A stretch of DNA of 5,162 nucleotides. Origin: Bacillota bacterium (GTDB lineage: Bacteria; Bacillota; Clostridia; Lachnospirales; Lachnospiraceae). Under the pieces are notes generated by a model. It ran no database searches. It had not been told where the DNA came from and saw only the letters and a list, made by a program, of their open reading frames with translations. The stretch is taken from NCBI GenBank assembly GCA_023416695.1, contig JAEZGY010000082.1, forward strand, positions 1-5,162. The letters run 5' to 3'. A program made the translations under genes and the position numbers. Shown here in pieces: positions 1 to 5,162 of this stretch (the stretch's first letter is position 1; each line of letters opens with the position of its first letter).

Positions 1-2
1 CA

Positions 3-137
3 AGAAATGTTTTTAAGTCTGGAGAAGTTGTTGATCAGATTGCTAACTATGCTTTGACCGGTAACTGGAGCTGTCCATCAACAGATCCTGATGAATCCAA
101 TACAGTAAGTGATACATTTCGTGTCGAGACATTATAG
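3..137 (+). CDS. 3' end of an unrecognised protein, truncated by the window edge
   Basis: An open frame runs from the left edge to a TAG stop at 135-137 and gives 44 residues, starting RNVFKSGEVVDQIANYALTG and ending SDTFRVETL. It contains one Cys (NWSCP) and an acidic stretch (STDPDESN). I do not recognise the family, and no catalytic motif is visible. The frame looks interrupted near its end: the next frame (see 109-207) carries a more protein-like helical tail, so this stop may come from a frameshift rather than be the native C-terminus. The gene is rightward and convergent with the TPR gene that ends at 245. Whether it belongs to the host chromosome or to a provirus cannot be told from this fragment. 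Confidence 0.4.
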   Translation, partial: RNVFKSGEVVDQIANYALTGNWSCPSTDPDESNTVSDTFRVETL

Positions 138-207
138 CTGGACTGATTTTGAAGAAAAAGCGAAAAAAGTTGCAGAAAATATATTGATAGTGAAATTGGA
201 TTTGTGA
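109..207 (+). pseudogene. Out-of-frame coding-like tail, possible frameshifted C-terminus of the gene at 3-137
   Basis: In the frame shifted relative to 3-137, codons from 109 to the TGA at 205-207 read a plausible protein end that includes HYSWTDFEEKAKKVAENI. This is a Lys/Glu-rich amphipathic helix followed by a short hydrophobic end (LIVKLDL). It has no ribosome binding site of its own, and its only upstream start is a GTG at 109 directly after a TAA. The simplest reading is that it was once in frame with 3-137 and a one- or two-base indel around 115-125 broke the gene. A sequencing error would look the same. The YSW-plus-helix ending is loosely like the ends of some glycosyltransferases, but the preceding part does not support that, so no function is assigned. 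Confidence 0.35.
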
Positions 208-244
208 ACTAATACTAATCATTTTTAAGAGTTTGCAAATCTAT

Positions 245-1315
245 TTAATATTCAATTTCTACCTGGCTGGCATCTTCAGGATCAATAAAAACTTTGACAG
301 TACTACCTGGGCGAAAAACAAGTGATGCATCACTTACACCTACATTTACAGTAGATTTTGTATTATAAGATGCACCTGTCTTTGGATATATCTCAAGAAT
401 TAATTCTGCAATACCTCTTCTAGTAACATGGTTGTATTCTAAATTGTTCACATCAAGAATGCGTGCCTGAGCTGAAATACCGGTATTCATAATCTTTTGT
501 CTAAGGACTTCTTCAGCCCCATCTGAAATTATTGATGAAATAACGATGATTGCAATTGACAGAATGAATGAACTGTATATAATGGCTGCGTAACTCTCGT
601 ATAAACCTGTAAAAACAATAATACATGTGCCTATCAGGGCTAAAAAGAAAATAATAATTGAAATATTTGTAATTGTATCTAAAATGGACATAAATGAGCG
701 TTTAGACTTTTTCTGGGCCGTATATCTATTAATTAATGGTTTTTCAATATTTTGATAATTAAAATTTTCATTTCCGTAAGTTTGTCTGTTACCCAGTTTA
801 TTTTCTGCGAGTTCTTTACCATTTAATGCATCCATATTGTTAGGATCTATTTTTAATGTTTCATTATAGGAAAAAATAGCATCTTGATATTTTTTAAGGT
901 TAAATAAGGCTAATCCTTTTTCATTCCAAATATGGGGGAGTATATTTAGATATTCAACATCAGGATATTCAAGTCCTTCCATAAAAACTTCTCTATCCAT
1001 TTTTAAAAGGATATTATAATATTCAACGGCTTTTTCATAGTCTTTAATGTTATCCATTAATATATTGGCCTTATTTAATACTGTCATGACGTGATCTGGT
1101 TCTATTTCCAGCACTTTATTATAATAGTTCAATGCTTCATCAAACATGCCCATATTTTTAAGTGCAACTCCCTTATTATTCAAAGCATTGATAGAATTAG
1201 GATTTATTTCCAGCACTTTATCAAGATATTCAATGGCTTTCTCAAAATTTCCTTTATCAAAATAGCCATGGGCTTTATCATAATATTTTTCTTCATCGCT
1301 ACCAAAAATACCCAT
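245..1315 (-). CDS. TPR-repeat membrane protein with C-terminal beta-rich domain
   Basis: The protein has 356 residues from the ATG at 1315. Four TPR units are visible at about residues 9-40, 41-74, 75-106 and 127-158. They carry the usual pattern (NKGVALKNMGMFDEALNYYN; LEINPN, LEIEPD, LKIDPN at unit ends), and a non-TPR insert at about 107-126 separates the third and fourth. A polar linker with a basic patch (QKKSKRS, about 201-207) precedes two hydrophobic helices at about 214-237 and 242-263. By the positive-inside rule both ends should be cytoplasmic. The C-terminal part (about 270-356; GISAQARILDVN, ELILEIYP, FRPGSTVKVFIDPEDASQVEI) looks like a small beta domain that recurs in bacterial and archaeal membrane proteins, often without known function. 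TPRs usually bind protein partners, and the partner here is unknown. The gene is divergent from the tail cassette and could be host flank or a virus accessory gene. Confidence 0.85.
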   Translation of the reverse strand: MGIFGSDEEKYYDKAHGYFDKGNFEKAIEYLDKVLEINPNSINALNNKGVALKNMGMFDEALNYYNKVLEIEPDHVMTVLNKANILMDNIKDYEKAVEYYNILLKMDREVFMEGLEYPDVEYLNILPHIWNEKGLALFNLKKYQDAIFSYNETLKIDPNNMDALNGKELAENKLGNRQTYGNENFNYQNIEKPLINRYTAQKKSKRSFMSILDTITNISIIIFFLALIGTCIIVFTGLYESYAAIIYSSFILSIAIIVISSIISDGAEEVLRQKIMNTGISAQARILDVNNLEYNHVTRRGIAELILEIYPKTGASYNTKSTVNVGVSDASLVFRPGSTVKVFIDPEDASQVEIEY

Positions 1316-1321
1316 TTTCAA

Positions 1322-1326
1322 CACCT
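1322..1326 (-). promoter_or_regulatory. Ribosome binding site AGGTG that decides the TPR gene start
   Basis: On the minus strand AGGTG lies six bases before the ATG at 1315, which fits the archaeal and bacterial anti-SD end (GGAGGTGAT). A GTG three codons upstream (1324) would give a protein beginning MLKMG, but that GTG is itself part of this SD. The ATG at 1315 is therefore the better start. Confidence 0.65.
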
Positions 1327-1340
1327 AACCAACGTTTTTA

Positions 1341-1406
1341 TCATTCTGAAACGGCTGCAATTAACCCTGATATTATTATTATCCCTAAAATATTTTTAAA
1401 TTTCAT
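1341..1406 (-). CDS. Short ORF encoding a hydrophobic, signal-peptide-like peptide (21 residues)
   Basis: The minus-strand ATG at 1406 opens a 21-codon frame beginning MKFKNILGIIIISGLIAAVS and closed by TGA directly followed by TAA. It has the form of a secretion signal or a single short membrane helix: two Lys near the start, a hydrophobic core, then small residues. No Shine-Dalgarno is visible, but a TATA-like TTAAATATTA (1426-1435) sits about 25 bases upstream, the spacing expected for leaderless initiation in archaea. It ends 25 bases before the TPR gene start. It could be a real small membrane protein, the stranded 5' end of a secreted-protein gene, or an upstream ORF in the TPR leader. 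Chance cannot be excluded at this length. Confidence 0.3.
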   Translation of the reverse strand: MKFKNILGIIIISGLIAAVSE

Positions 1407-1425
1407 GATTTTAGATTTTATTAAG

Positions 1426-1435
1426 TAATATTTAA
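1426..1435 (-). promoter_or_regulatory. Candidate TATA box for the leftward TPR transcript
   Basis: TTAAATATTA on the minus strand is preceded by an A-rich stretch that could serve as a BRE. Initiation about 25 bases downstream would fall near 1404-1408, at the start of the short ORF, and leave a leader of roughly 90 bases before the TPR ATG. The whole intergenic region is AT-rich, so TATA-like matches are expected by chance. Confidence 0.3.
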
Positions 1436-1453
1436 TTTTTACTAAAAATTAAA
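1431..1453. repeat. Perfect A/T palindrome in the divergent intergenic region
   Basis: The arms TTTAATTTTTA (1431-1441) and TAAAAATTAAA (1443-1453) are exact reverse complements around a single C at 1442. The dyad is only about 8 bases from the midpoint between the divergent starts at 1315 and 1553. It overlaps the minus-strand TATA-like box. Its position and symmetry fit an operator for a dimeric regulator acting on both directions, but it is pure A/T apart from the centre, so composition bias could have helped create it. Confidence 0.5.
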
Positions 1454-1463
1454 GTGATAAAAC

Positions 1464-1514
1464 ATGACTGATACAAGTGTAAACTCAATTATATTTTCAA
1501 GTGTATTTATGTGA
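1464..1514 (+). CDS. 16-codon ORF resembling the N-terminus of the following tape measure protein
   Basis: ATG at 1464 to TGA at 1512-1514 encodes MTDTSVNSIIFSSVFM. Aligned without gaps to the start of the protein at 1553 (MADISTNALIIGSGLPS), residues M1, D3, S5, N7, I10 and S13 match, and most other positions are conservative. A GTGAT five bases before the ATG (1454-1458) is a reasonable ribosome binding site. It is in a different frame from the gene at 1553, so it is not an extension of it. It may be a remnant of a duplicated or replaced gene start, or a leader peptide. Nucleotide similarity between the two starts is weak, so coincidence is possible. Confidence 0.3.
   Translation: MTDTSVNSIIFSSVFM
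1488..1497 (+). promoter_or_regulatory. Candidate TATA box for the rightward tail cassette
   Basis: ATTATATTTT is a TATA-like sequence. Initiation about 25 bases downstream would fall near 1515-1522 and give a short leader of about 30-40 bases that still contains the AAGGAG site. It lies inside the 16-codon ORF, so if it is the promoter that ORF would not be on the main transcript. The cassette could also be transcribed from the AT block around 1426-1435. Confidence 0.25.
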
Positions 1515-1538
1515 TGTAAATATTTTTTTAATCATTTT

Positions 1539-1544
1539 AAGGAG
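1539..1544 (+). promoter_or_regulatory. Ribosome binding site AAGGAG of the tape measure gene
   Basis: AAGGAG ends eight bases before the ATG at 1553. It is the strongest ribosome binding site in the intergenic region and supports that start codon. Confidence 0.7.
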
Positions 1545-1552
1545 TTTTTATT

Positions 1553-3628
1553 ATGGCAGATATATCTACAAATGCATTGATTATTGGATCAGGACTACCT
1601 TCTAGTGGGAATGCGGAACTTCAAGAAGCCAATAAACAGTGGACTGAATATTATATACACCAGGCTAAAGTGTTAAAAATCATTAGTGAACTTCCAAAGC
1701 CACTACAAGATGCTATGATCTATACTGAAGCTTTTGGAATGGCTATGGAAAGCCTGTTTGGGGGATTTAATACTCTATGTGAAACTATTGAAAATGCACA
1801 TAAAATTATTGAAAAAGTTTTTAAAAGTCTTGGAACTGGACCAAAATTAGATATTAAAGATGTGAAATTTTCTATTGACTGTGATAGTTTAAGAAAAGCA
1901 GTACAAAATTGCTTGGATAAATCATGCTTTAAAATATGCTGTGAGTGTGTTTGCGGTTCATCCAGAAGTTCATCAGGAGGTTCGTCTAGTGGTGCGCCTG
2001 GGGGTTCATCTGGATCTGGAAGTTCTTCTGGCTCGGGCATTTTATCTTTCTTAGATAAACCGCCCGGGGGATGGCTAGGACAAACCTTAATTTCTTCAGC
2101 TTTAGGGTCTTCTATGTCCTCTTTTGCATGGCCAATAGTAGGACGGAAGGTAGGGCCTAAAATAAATAATGTCCGTGAAAGGTTTGAACTTAAAAGTAAA
2201 ACATCAGGGCATCAATCAAAATTTAGTTTTAAAGATGGAGAATCAGGTTGGGGTTCTTCAAAGTCTTCTAGAGGTAGATTTAGTGGTTTAAAAAGTGGTT
2301 TTGGAAGTGCAAGAAGCCGTTTAGGGAATACTTTTAAAAATTCTAGCTTTCTTAGGGATGAAAGAGGAAGTTTATTTCCAGGTAGGCCAAGCAATAGCAG
2401 AACTCCAAAAATGAGGGGTAAAGCAGGAATACTGAGTAGAGCTGGTGGTCTTCTAGGAGGAGGTCTAGGTAAAGGCGCAGGAATGCTAGGTAAAATAGGA
2501 GGCCTTGGATTACGTGCCCTTGGACCTATTGGTCTCATTGCGAGCGGAGGTATGGCTGCGTTTGACGGCTACAACAAATGGAATGAACTCAAGGGAAAAG
2601 GGGCTAGTAACTGGACAGCTCTTAAAGGTGCAGCATGGACTGGTTTAGACTCATTTACAATGGGCGGTGCCAGTGCTGTTGCAGGCATGATTCCTCAAAG
2701 CTGGAAAAACACTGCTGGAAACATGCTCGGTGGCGTAGATAAAGCATTAGGGGGCATAGTGAATAATCCTGGCCAAATTACTAAATCAATTTCTAACCTC
2801 GTTAACCAGGCAGTTTCAGCTCTTAAATCGCTTCCGGGACGTGCTGCAAGCGCTGTAATGGGTCTTGGCGGGAAAATTGGAGGTACAATATCTAAAGCTA
2901 TGAGTACCGCTGGAAAGTACGTGACTAACGGTATAAATCAAATTGTCAAGTTCTTTAGATTACTTCCGGGACGTGCTGCTAGTGCTATAATGGGTCTTGG
3001 AGGTAGAATTTGGGGTATAATATCTGGAGTAATGAGTACCGCTGGAAAGTACGTGACTAATGGTATAAATCAAATTGTTGGCTTTTTCAAATCACTTCCT
3101 AAAAGTGCTGCAAGTGCCATTGGAGGGTTAACAGGAGCTATTGGGGGACGTATAAGTGGAGCTTTAAGTTCTGCTAAGTCTATTGCTTCTAAAGGTATTA
3201 GTATGGTTGTAAACGCCTTTTGGACTCTCCCTGGGCGTATATCTGGTGCACTGAGCAGCATGTACAATACTGTTGTAACATGGATAAATAATACGTTAGG
3301 ACCATTAAAAAAATTATATTGTATGGTTGCCGGATGCAGTCCAGGTATAATTCCTGCATTTAAATCTATGGCTCAGGAAGTTCCTAAACAAATAGGAAGT
3401 ACAATGCCTCATATTGAAAAGTTCGCGAATTCTCTTAACAAAGTTCCTTCTAATGTTAAAATAGATGCAGTATCGGGTAATTCTACTACTGGAAGTTCAC
3501 GCGGAAACGTAGTAGTGCAAAAAGGAGCTATTGTGGTAGAAGGGCCGGTATATGGTATTACCGATCTTGAAAAGAAAATGGAAAAAGTTACCTTAAAAGT
3601 TTTAGATAGAGAAACAACGTTTTACTAA
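1553..3628 (+). CDS. Tape-measure-like tail protein (691 residues)
   Basis: Probably a virus tail tape measure protein, which fills the tail tube during assembly and sets tail length. Residues 1-100 look helical. A cysteine cluster follows at 110-134 (C110, C120, C125, C129, C130, C132, C134), then a Ser/Gly linker (about 135-163) and a basic Gly/Ser-rich region (about 200-290). A Gly-rich hydrophobic segment (about 291-337) has the look of the membrane-active part of tape measures. Residues 427-558 are three 44-residue repeats starting LPGRAASA or a variant, with a partial fourth from 559; LPGR-type repeats are typical of tape measure proteins. The CSPGIIPAF motif (about 595-603) and the ending (VVVQKGAIVVEGPVYGITD) also fit the family. 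Fully helical, 691 residues would span about 100 nm. There is no peptidase or lysozyme motif. The start is set by AAGGAG at 1539. The cysteine cluster and the place as first gene of the cassette are unusual. Confidence 0.8.
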   Translation: MADISTNALIIGSGLPSSGNAELQEANKQWTEYYIHQAKVLKIISELPKPLQDAMIYTEAFGMAMESLFGGFNTLCETIENAHKIIEKVFKSLGTGPKLDIKDVKFSIDCDSLRKAVQNCLDKSCFKICCECVCGSSRSSSGGSSSGAPGGSSGSGSSSGSGILSFLDKPPGGWLGQTLISSALGSSMSSFAWPIVGRKVGPKINNVRERFELKSKTSGHQSKFSFKDGESGWGSSKSSRGRFSGLKSGFGSARSRLGNTFKNSSFLRDERGSLFPGRPSNSRTPKMRGKAGILSRAGGLLGGGLGKGAGMLGKIGGLGLRALGPIGLIASGGMAAFDGYNKWNELKGKGASNWTALKGAAWTGLDSFTMGGASAVAGMIPQSWKNTAGNMLGGVDKALGGIVNNPGQITKSISNLVNQAVSALKSLPGRAASAVMGLGGKIGGTISKAMSTAGKYVTNGINQIVKFFRLLPGRAASAIMGLGGRIWGIISGVMSTAGKYVTNGINQIVGFFKSLPKSAASAIGGLTGAIGGRISGALSSAKSIASKGISMVVNAFWTLPGRISGALSSMYNTVVTWINNTLGPLKKLYCMVAGCSPGIIPAFKSMAQEVPKQIGSTMPHIEKFANSLNKVPSNVKIDAVSGNSTTGSSRGNVVVQKGAIVVEGPVYGITDLEKKMEKVTLKVLDRETTFY
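2831..3226 (+). repeat. Three tandem 132-bp repeats inside the tape measure gene
   Basis: Units lie at 2831-2962, 2963-3094 and 3095-3226, with a partial fourth unit (LPGRISGAL) from 3227. Each encodes 44 residues. Units one and two are the most alike: 47 bases at 2900-2946 recur at 3032-3078 with a single difference. Unit three keeps the protein pattern (LPKSAASAIGGL, then IGGRISGALSSA) but has diverged in DNA. The segment before unit one (NLVNQAVSALKS) also resembles a unit end (NGINQIVGFFKS), so an older, degenerate unit may precede it. Confidence 0.85.
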
Positions 3629-3646
3629 AAATAGGGGGATAATATA

Positions 3647-4987
3647 ATGGATAATGCAAGTATAGGTCCAATTAAAATCTCAATTGCTCACTTACAGGAT
3701 AAAAACAATAAATTCGTGTCAAATAAGGAAATAAAAGAAATAGGAAATATTTTAAGTCCTGGAAAAGTGGTTGAATCAGAAGAATTTGCTGTAGTCCTGG
3801 AAAATTACCTTATAAAACAGTTGCAGGGACTTAACAGATGGGATGAAATTTTCTGGGTAGATACATCTCCCGATCTAGTGGATAATGAAGATCCATCTCA
3901 CAGGGGATGGTACTTACTAAGTTTCAAAGAGCCGAATTTTGGCGTACGGTACTCAGAACTACCTGTTGAGGCTAAATGTTTATCTAGAAATCCTCTTGAG
4001 CTCTTTGAGATGGATTACACTATAGAAAATCAAATACCAACAAATTATGTATTTGAAAGCGAAAAAGACACAGATCCAATAGTTTTAGATCCAGAAATTA
4101 CATATATAACTACCACATTAGATTCTGACGCTGATTTTAACCTTGGTAGTAATGGAACTGGTGTAACTGTATCAAGTGGCCAGGTCAAAGTAGATACAGG
4201 ACAGAAAAACACATCCAAATTTCCTACTGTAACAGATAATATCGCCAGTGATGGGTGTGATGATGTAGGATGGTCATATCATCAAAATATCAAAGCTAAT
4301 GATGCAGTTTATGCAACAGTTGATTTTTCAACTCTTGGATGGTCATATTTGGCAAGAGGACGTTTGTTTGGGTTTAATATACCTACTAATGCGAGTATAA
4401 CGGGTTTAGAAGTCAGAAGTGAACATAAGACTACCTGTTCCGCTTCTGGACAGAAGCATTGGTATGATATGAAAGTTTGGGTAGGAGGAGTTAATGGTCA
4501 GTCAGTTATACATAAACATGCTTCTACTACTAGTCAAAGTCTTATTTATTGGGCTATTGGGGGTAATGGTAGTGGTTGTGGATTTAATTTAGCTAATTTG
4601 ACTCCTGCACTTGTAAATGATCTAGTTATAGGATTTGCTACAAGTGGTTATAGTTCTGCGGCTAAAGGATATCTTGATTATGTATTTGGTATAATTTACT
4701 GGAGATATAAGTCTGGTGAATATACTACTAGAACTATTAATGCTCCTGTGACTGGTTATTCATGGAATAAAATAGTTGTTTCACATAGTATTCCTAGTGG
4801 ATGTTCAGTTAAGTATGATGTGATAAATGCAAGTAACAGTTCAGTTCTAATTGCAAATGCTACTGGACCTACAATAGATATAAGCTCAATAGGTAGTGTA
4901 AATATCAAAATAAAAGCAAAAATGACTTGTAATGGAAGTAATACTCCTGTAATTGATTATATTCAAACTATACAAAGGAGCGTGTAA
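3647..4987 (+). CDS. Probable tail-tip (distal-tail-like) protein with two beta-sandwich modules
   Basis: The protein has 446 residues and starts 18 bases after the tape measure stop, with GGGGG (3634-3638) eight bases before the ATG. Residues 1-130 are probably the structural tail domain: WYLLSFKEPNFGVRYSELPV followed by LSRNPLELFEMDY resembles distal-tail proteins that join tube to tip. About 155-183 (DADFNLGSNGTGVTVSSGQV) resembles the first strands of a beta-sandwich common in phage tail proteins. About 192-354 is a separate jelly-roll-like module (NDAVYATVDF, GFNIPTNASITGLEV, YLDYVFGIIYWRY), and 357-446 (GEYTTRTINAPVTG, PSGCSVKYDVI, NTPVIDYIQTIQ) looks like the rest of the first sandwich. 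Such modules often bind glycans or decorate tails, so host-surface binding is plausible. There is no signal peptide or membrane helix, and the gene ends with tandem TAA stops. The tail role rests on context and pattern. Confidence 0.6.
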   Translation: MDNASIGPIKISIAHLQDKNNKFVSNKEIKEIGNILSPGKVVESEEFAVVLENYLIKQLQGLNRWDEIFWVDTSPDLVDNEDPSHRGWYLLSFKEPNFGVRYSELPVEAKCLSRNPLELFEMDYTIENQIPTNYVFESEKDTDPIVLDPEITYITTTLDSDADFNLGSNGTGVTVSSGQVKVDTGQKNTSKFPTVTDNIASDGCDDVGWSYHQNIKANDAVYATVDFSTLGWSYLARGRLFGFNIPTNASITGLEVRSEHKTTCSASGQKHWYDMKVWVGGVNGQSVIHKHASTTSQSLIYWAIGGNGSGCGFNLANLTPALVNDLVIGFATSGYSSAAKGYLDYVFGIIYWRYKSGEYTTRTINAPVTGYSWNKIVVSHSIPSGCSVKYDVINASNSSVLIANATGPTIDISSIGSVNIKIKAKMTCNGSNTPVIDYIQTIQRSV

Positions 4988-4992
4988 TAATT

Positions 4993-5162
4993 ATGGCATT
5001 TCCTAACATTATACCCTTACCTGTAGAAGCAATAACCCAAATAGAACCGAAATTTACTCGTAAAAGCGAAGATGGACATATTCTCTGTTATGCGGACCCA
5101 GAATATAAATTAATATTCCAATATGATCTAAATGAAGTGATTTTTTTTGAAATATGGAAGAA
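4993..5162 (+). CDS. Start of a third cassette protein, probable tail-associated, cut by the window end
   Basis: ATG at 4993 opens a frame that stays open to the window edge (56 codons), starting MAFPNIIPLPVEAITQIEPK and continuing through KSEDGHILCYADPEYKL and FQYDLNEVIFFEIWK. It starts five bases after the preceding gene's second TAA. Its likely ribosome binding site AAGGAG (4975-4980) lies inside the end of that gene, with a rather long 12-base spacing, which suggests translational coupling. A charged segment followed by beta-like strands ending in a bulky aromatic run is reminiscent of small tail proteins whose chains align around F-x-Y-x-L and FFxxW positions. That likeness is weak, and I do not assign a family. 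Position downstream of the tape measure and tail-tip genes makes a tail or baseplate role the best guess. Confidence 0.6.
   Translation, partial: MAFPNIIPLPVEAITQIEPKFTRKSEDGHILCYADPEYKLIFQYDLNEVIFFEIWK

Noticed and set aside
208..244. Terminator between the convergent genes, including the TTTGCAAA palindrome at 232-239
   Set aside because: An eight-base palindrome and a five-T run are too weak to call. No convincing hairpin or long T tract is present.
1316..1324. GTG at 1324 as the TPR gene start
   Set aside because: The GTG is part of the AGGTG ribosome binding site that serves the ATG at 1315, so it is unlikely to be the start.
1091..1399. 102-codon plus-strand ORF opposite the TPR gene
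   Set aside because: It is antisense to the TPR repeats, has a Phe/Ile/His-rich composition unlike a real protein, and has no ribosome binding site. The TPR frame explains the sequence.
1720..2040. Minus-strand ORF rich in Pro, Glu and Asp
   Set aside because: Its composition is the mirror of the Ser/Gly linker of the tape measure gene on the other strand. It is a shadow frame.
2212..2538. Minus-strand Pro/Leu/Arg-rich ORF
   Set aside because: It is antisense to the Gly-rich part of the tape measure gene, which creates proline codons and removes stops on the opposite strand.
3070..3267. 65-codon minus-strand ORF
   Set aside because: It lies wholly within the repeat region of the tape measure gene, has no ribosome binding site and shows no recognisable motif.
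5141..5148. Run of eight T as a slippage or recoding site in the third cassette gene
   Set aside because: The zero frame is open through it to the window edge and encodes sensible residues (IFFE). A short homopolymer in AT-rich DNA is not enough evidence.

Overview
The window is AT-rich and reads like DNA from an archaeon, most likely a methanogen of the Methanobacteriales type carrying a virus or provirus. The evidence is indirect: a TPR protein of a style common in methanogens, Shine-Dalgarno sequences of the AGGTG/GGAG type, AT-rich TATA-like boxes, and no bacterial -35/-10 promoters that I could pick out. No rRNA, tRNA or marker gene confirms the taxonomy, so the assignment is an inference.

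Layout. (1) Positions 1-207 hold the 3' end of an unrecognised rightward gene, which looks frame-broken near its end. (2) A leftward gene at 245-1315 encodes a TPR protein with two membrane helices and a C-terminal beta-rich domain. (3) A divergent intergenic region at 1316-1552 holds a perfect 23-bp A/T palindrome near its midpoint, TATA-like boxes and two very short ORFs. One encodes a signal-peptide-like 21-residue peptide (minus strand). The other encodes 16 residues (plus strand) that resemble the N-terminus of the next protein. (4) A tight rightward cassette follows: a tape-measure-like protein (1553-3628), a tail protein with two probable beta-sandwich modules (3647-4987), and the first 56 codons of a third protein (4993 to the window end). 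The gaps are 18 and 5 bases and each gene has a GGAG-like or G-rich ribosome binding site, so they are probably co-transcribed.

How the genes fit together. The cassette follows the usual siphovirus-like order: tape measure, then a distal-tail-like protein, then further tail-tip proteins. The tape measure would set tail length, and the next proteins would form the tail tip or adsorption apparatus. What is unusual is that the cassette seems to begin at the tape measure gene, directly next to a divergent TPR gene. No tail-tube, tail-terminator or tail-chaperone genes precede it in this window. Other points of note are a cluster of seven cysteines in the tape measure N-terminal part, 132-bp tandem repeats in the tape measure gene, and an apparent domain insertion in the second tail protein. 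I did not find a clear new defence or catalytic system here.
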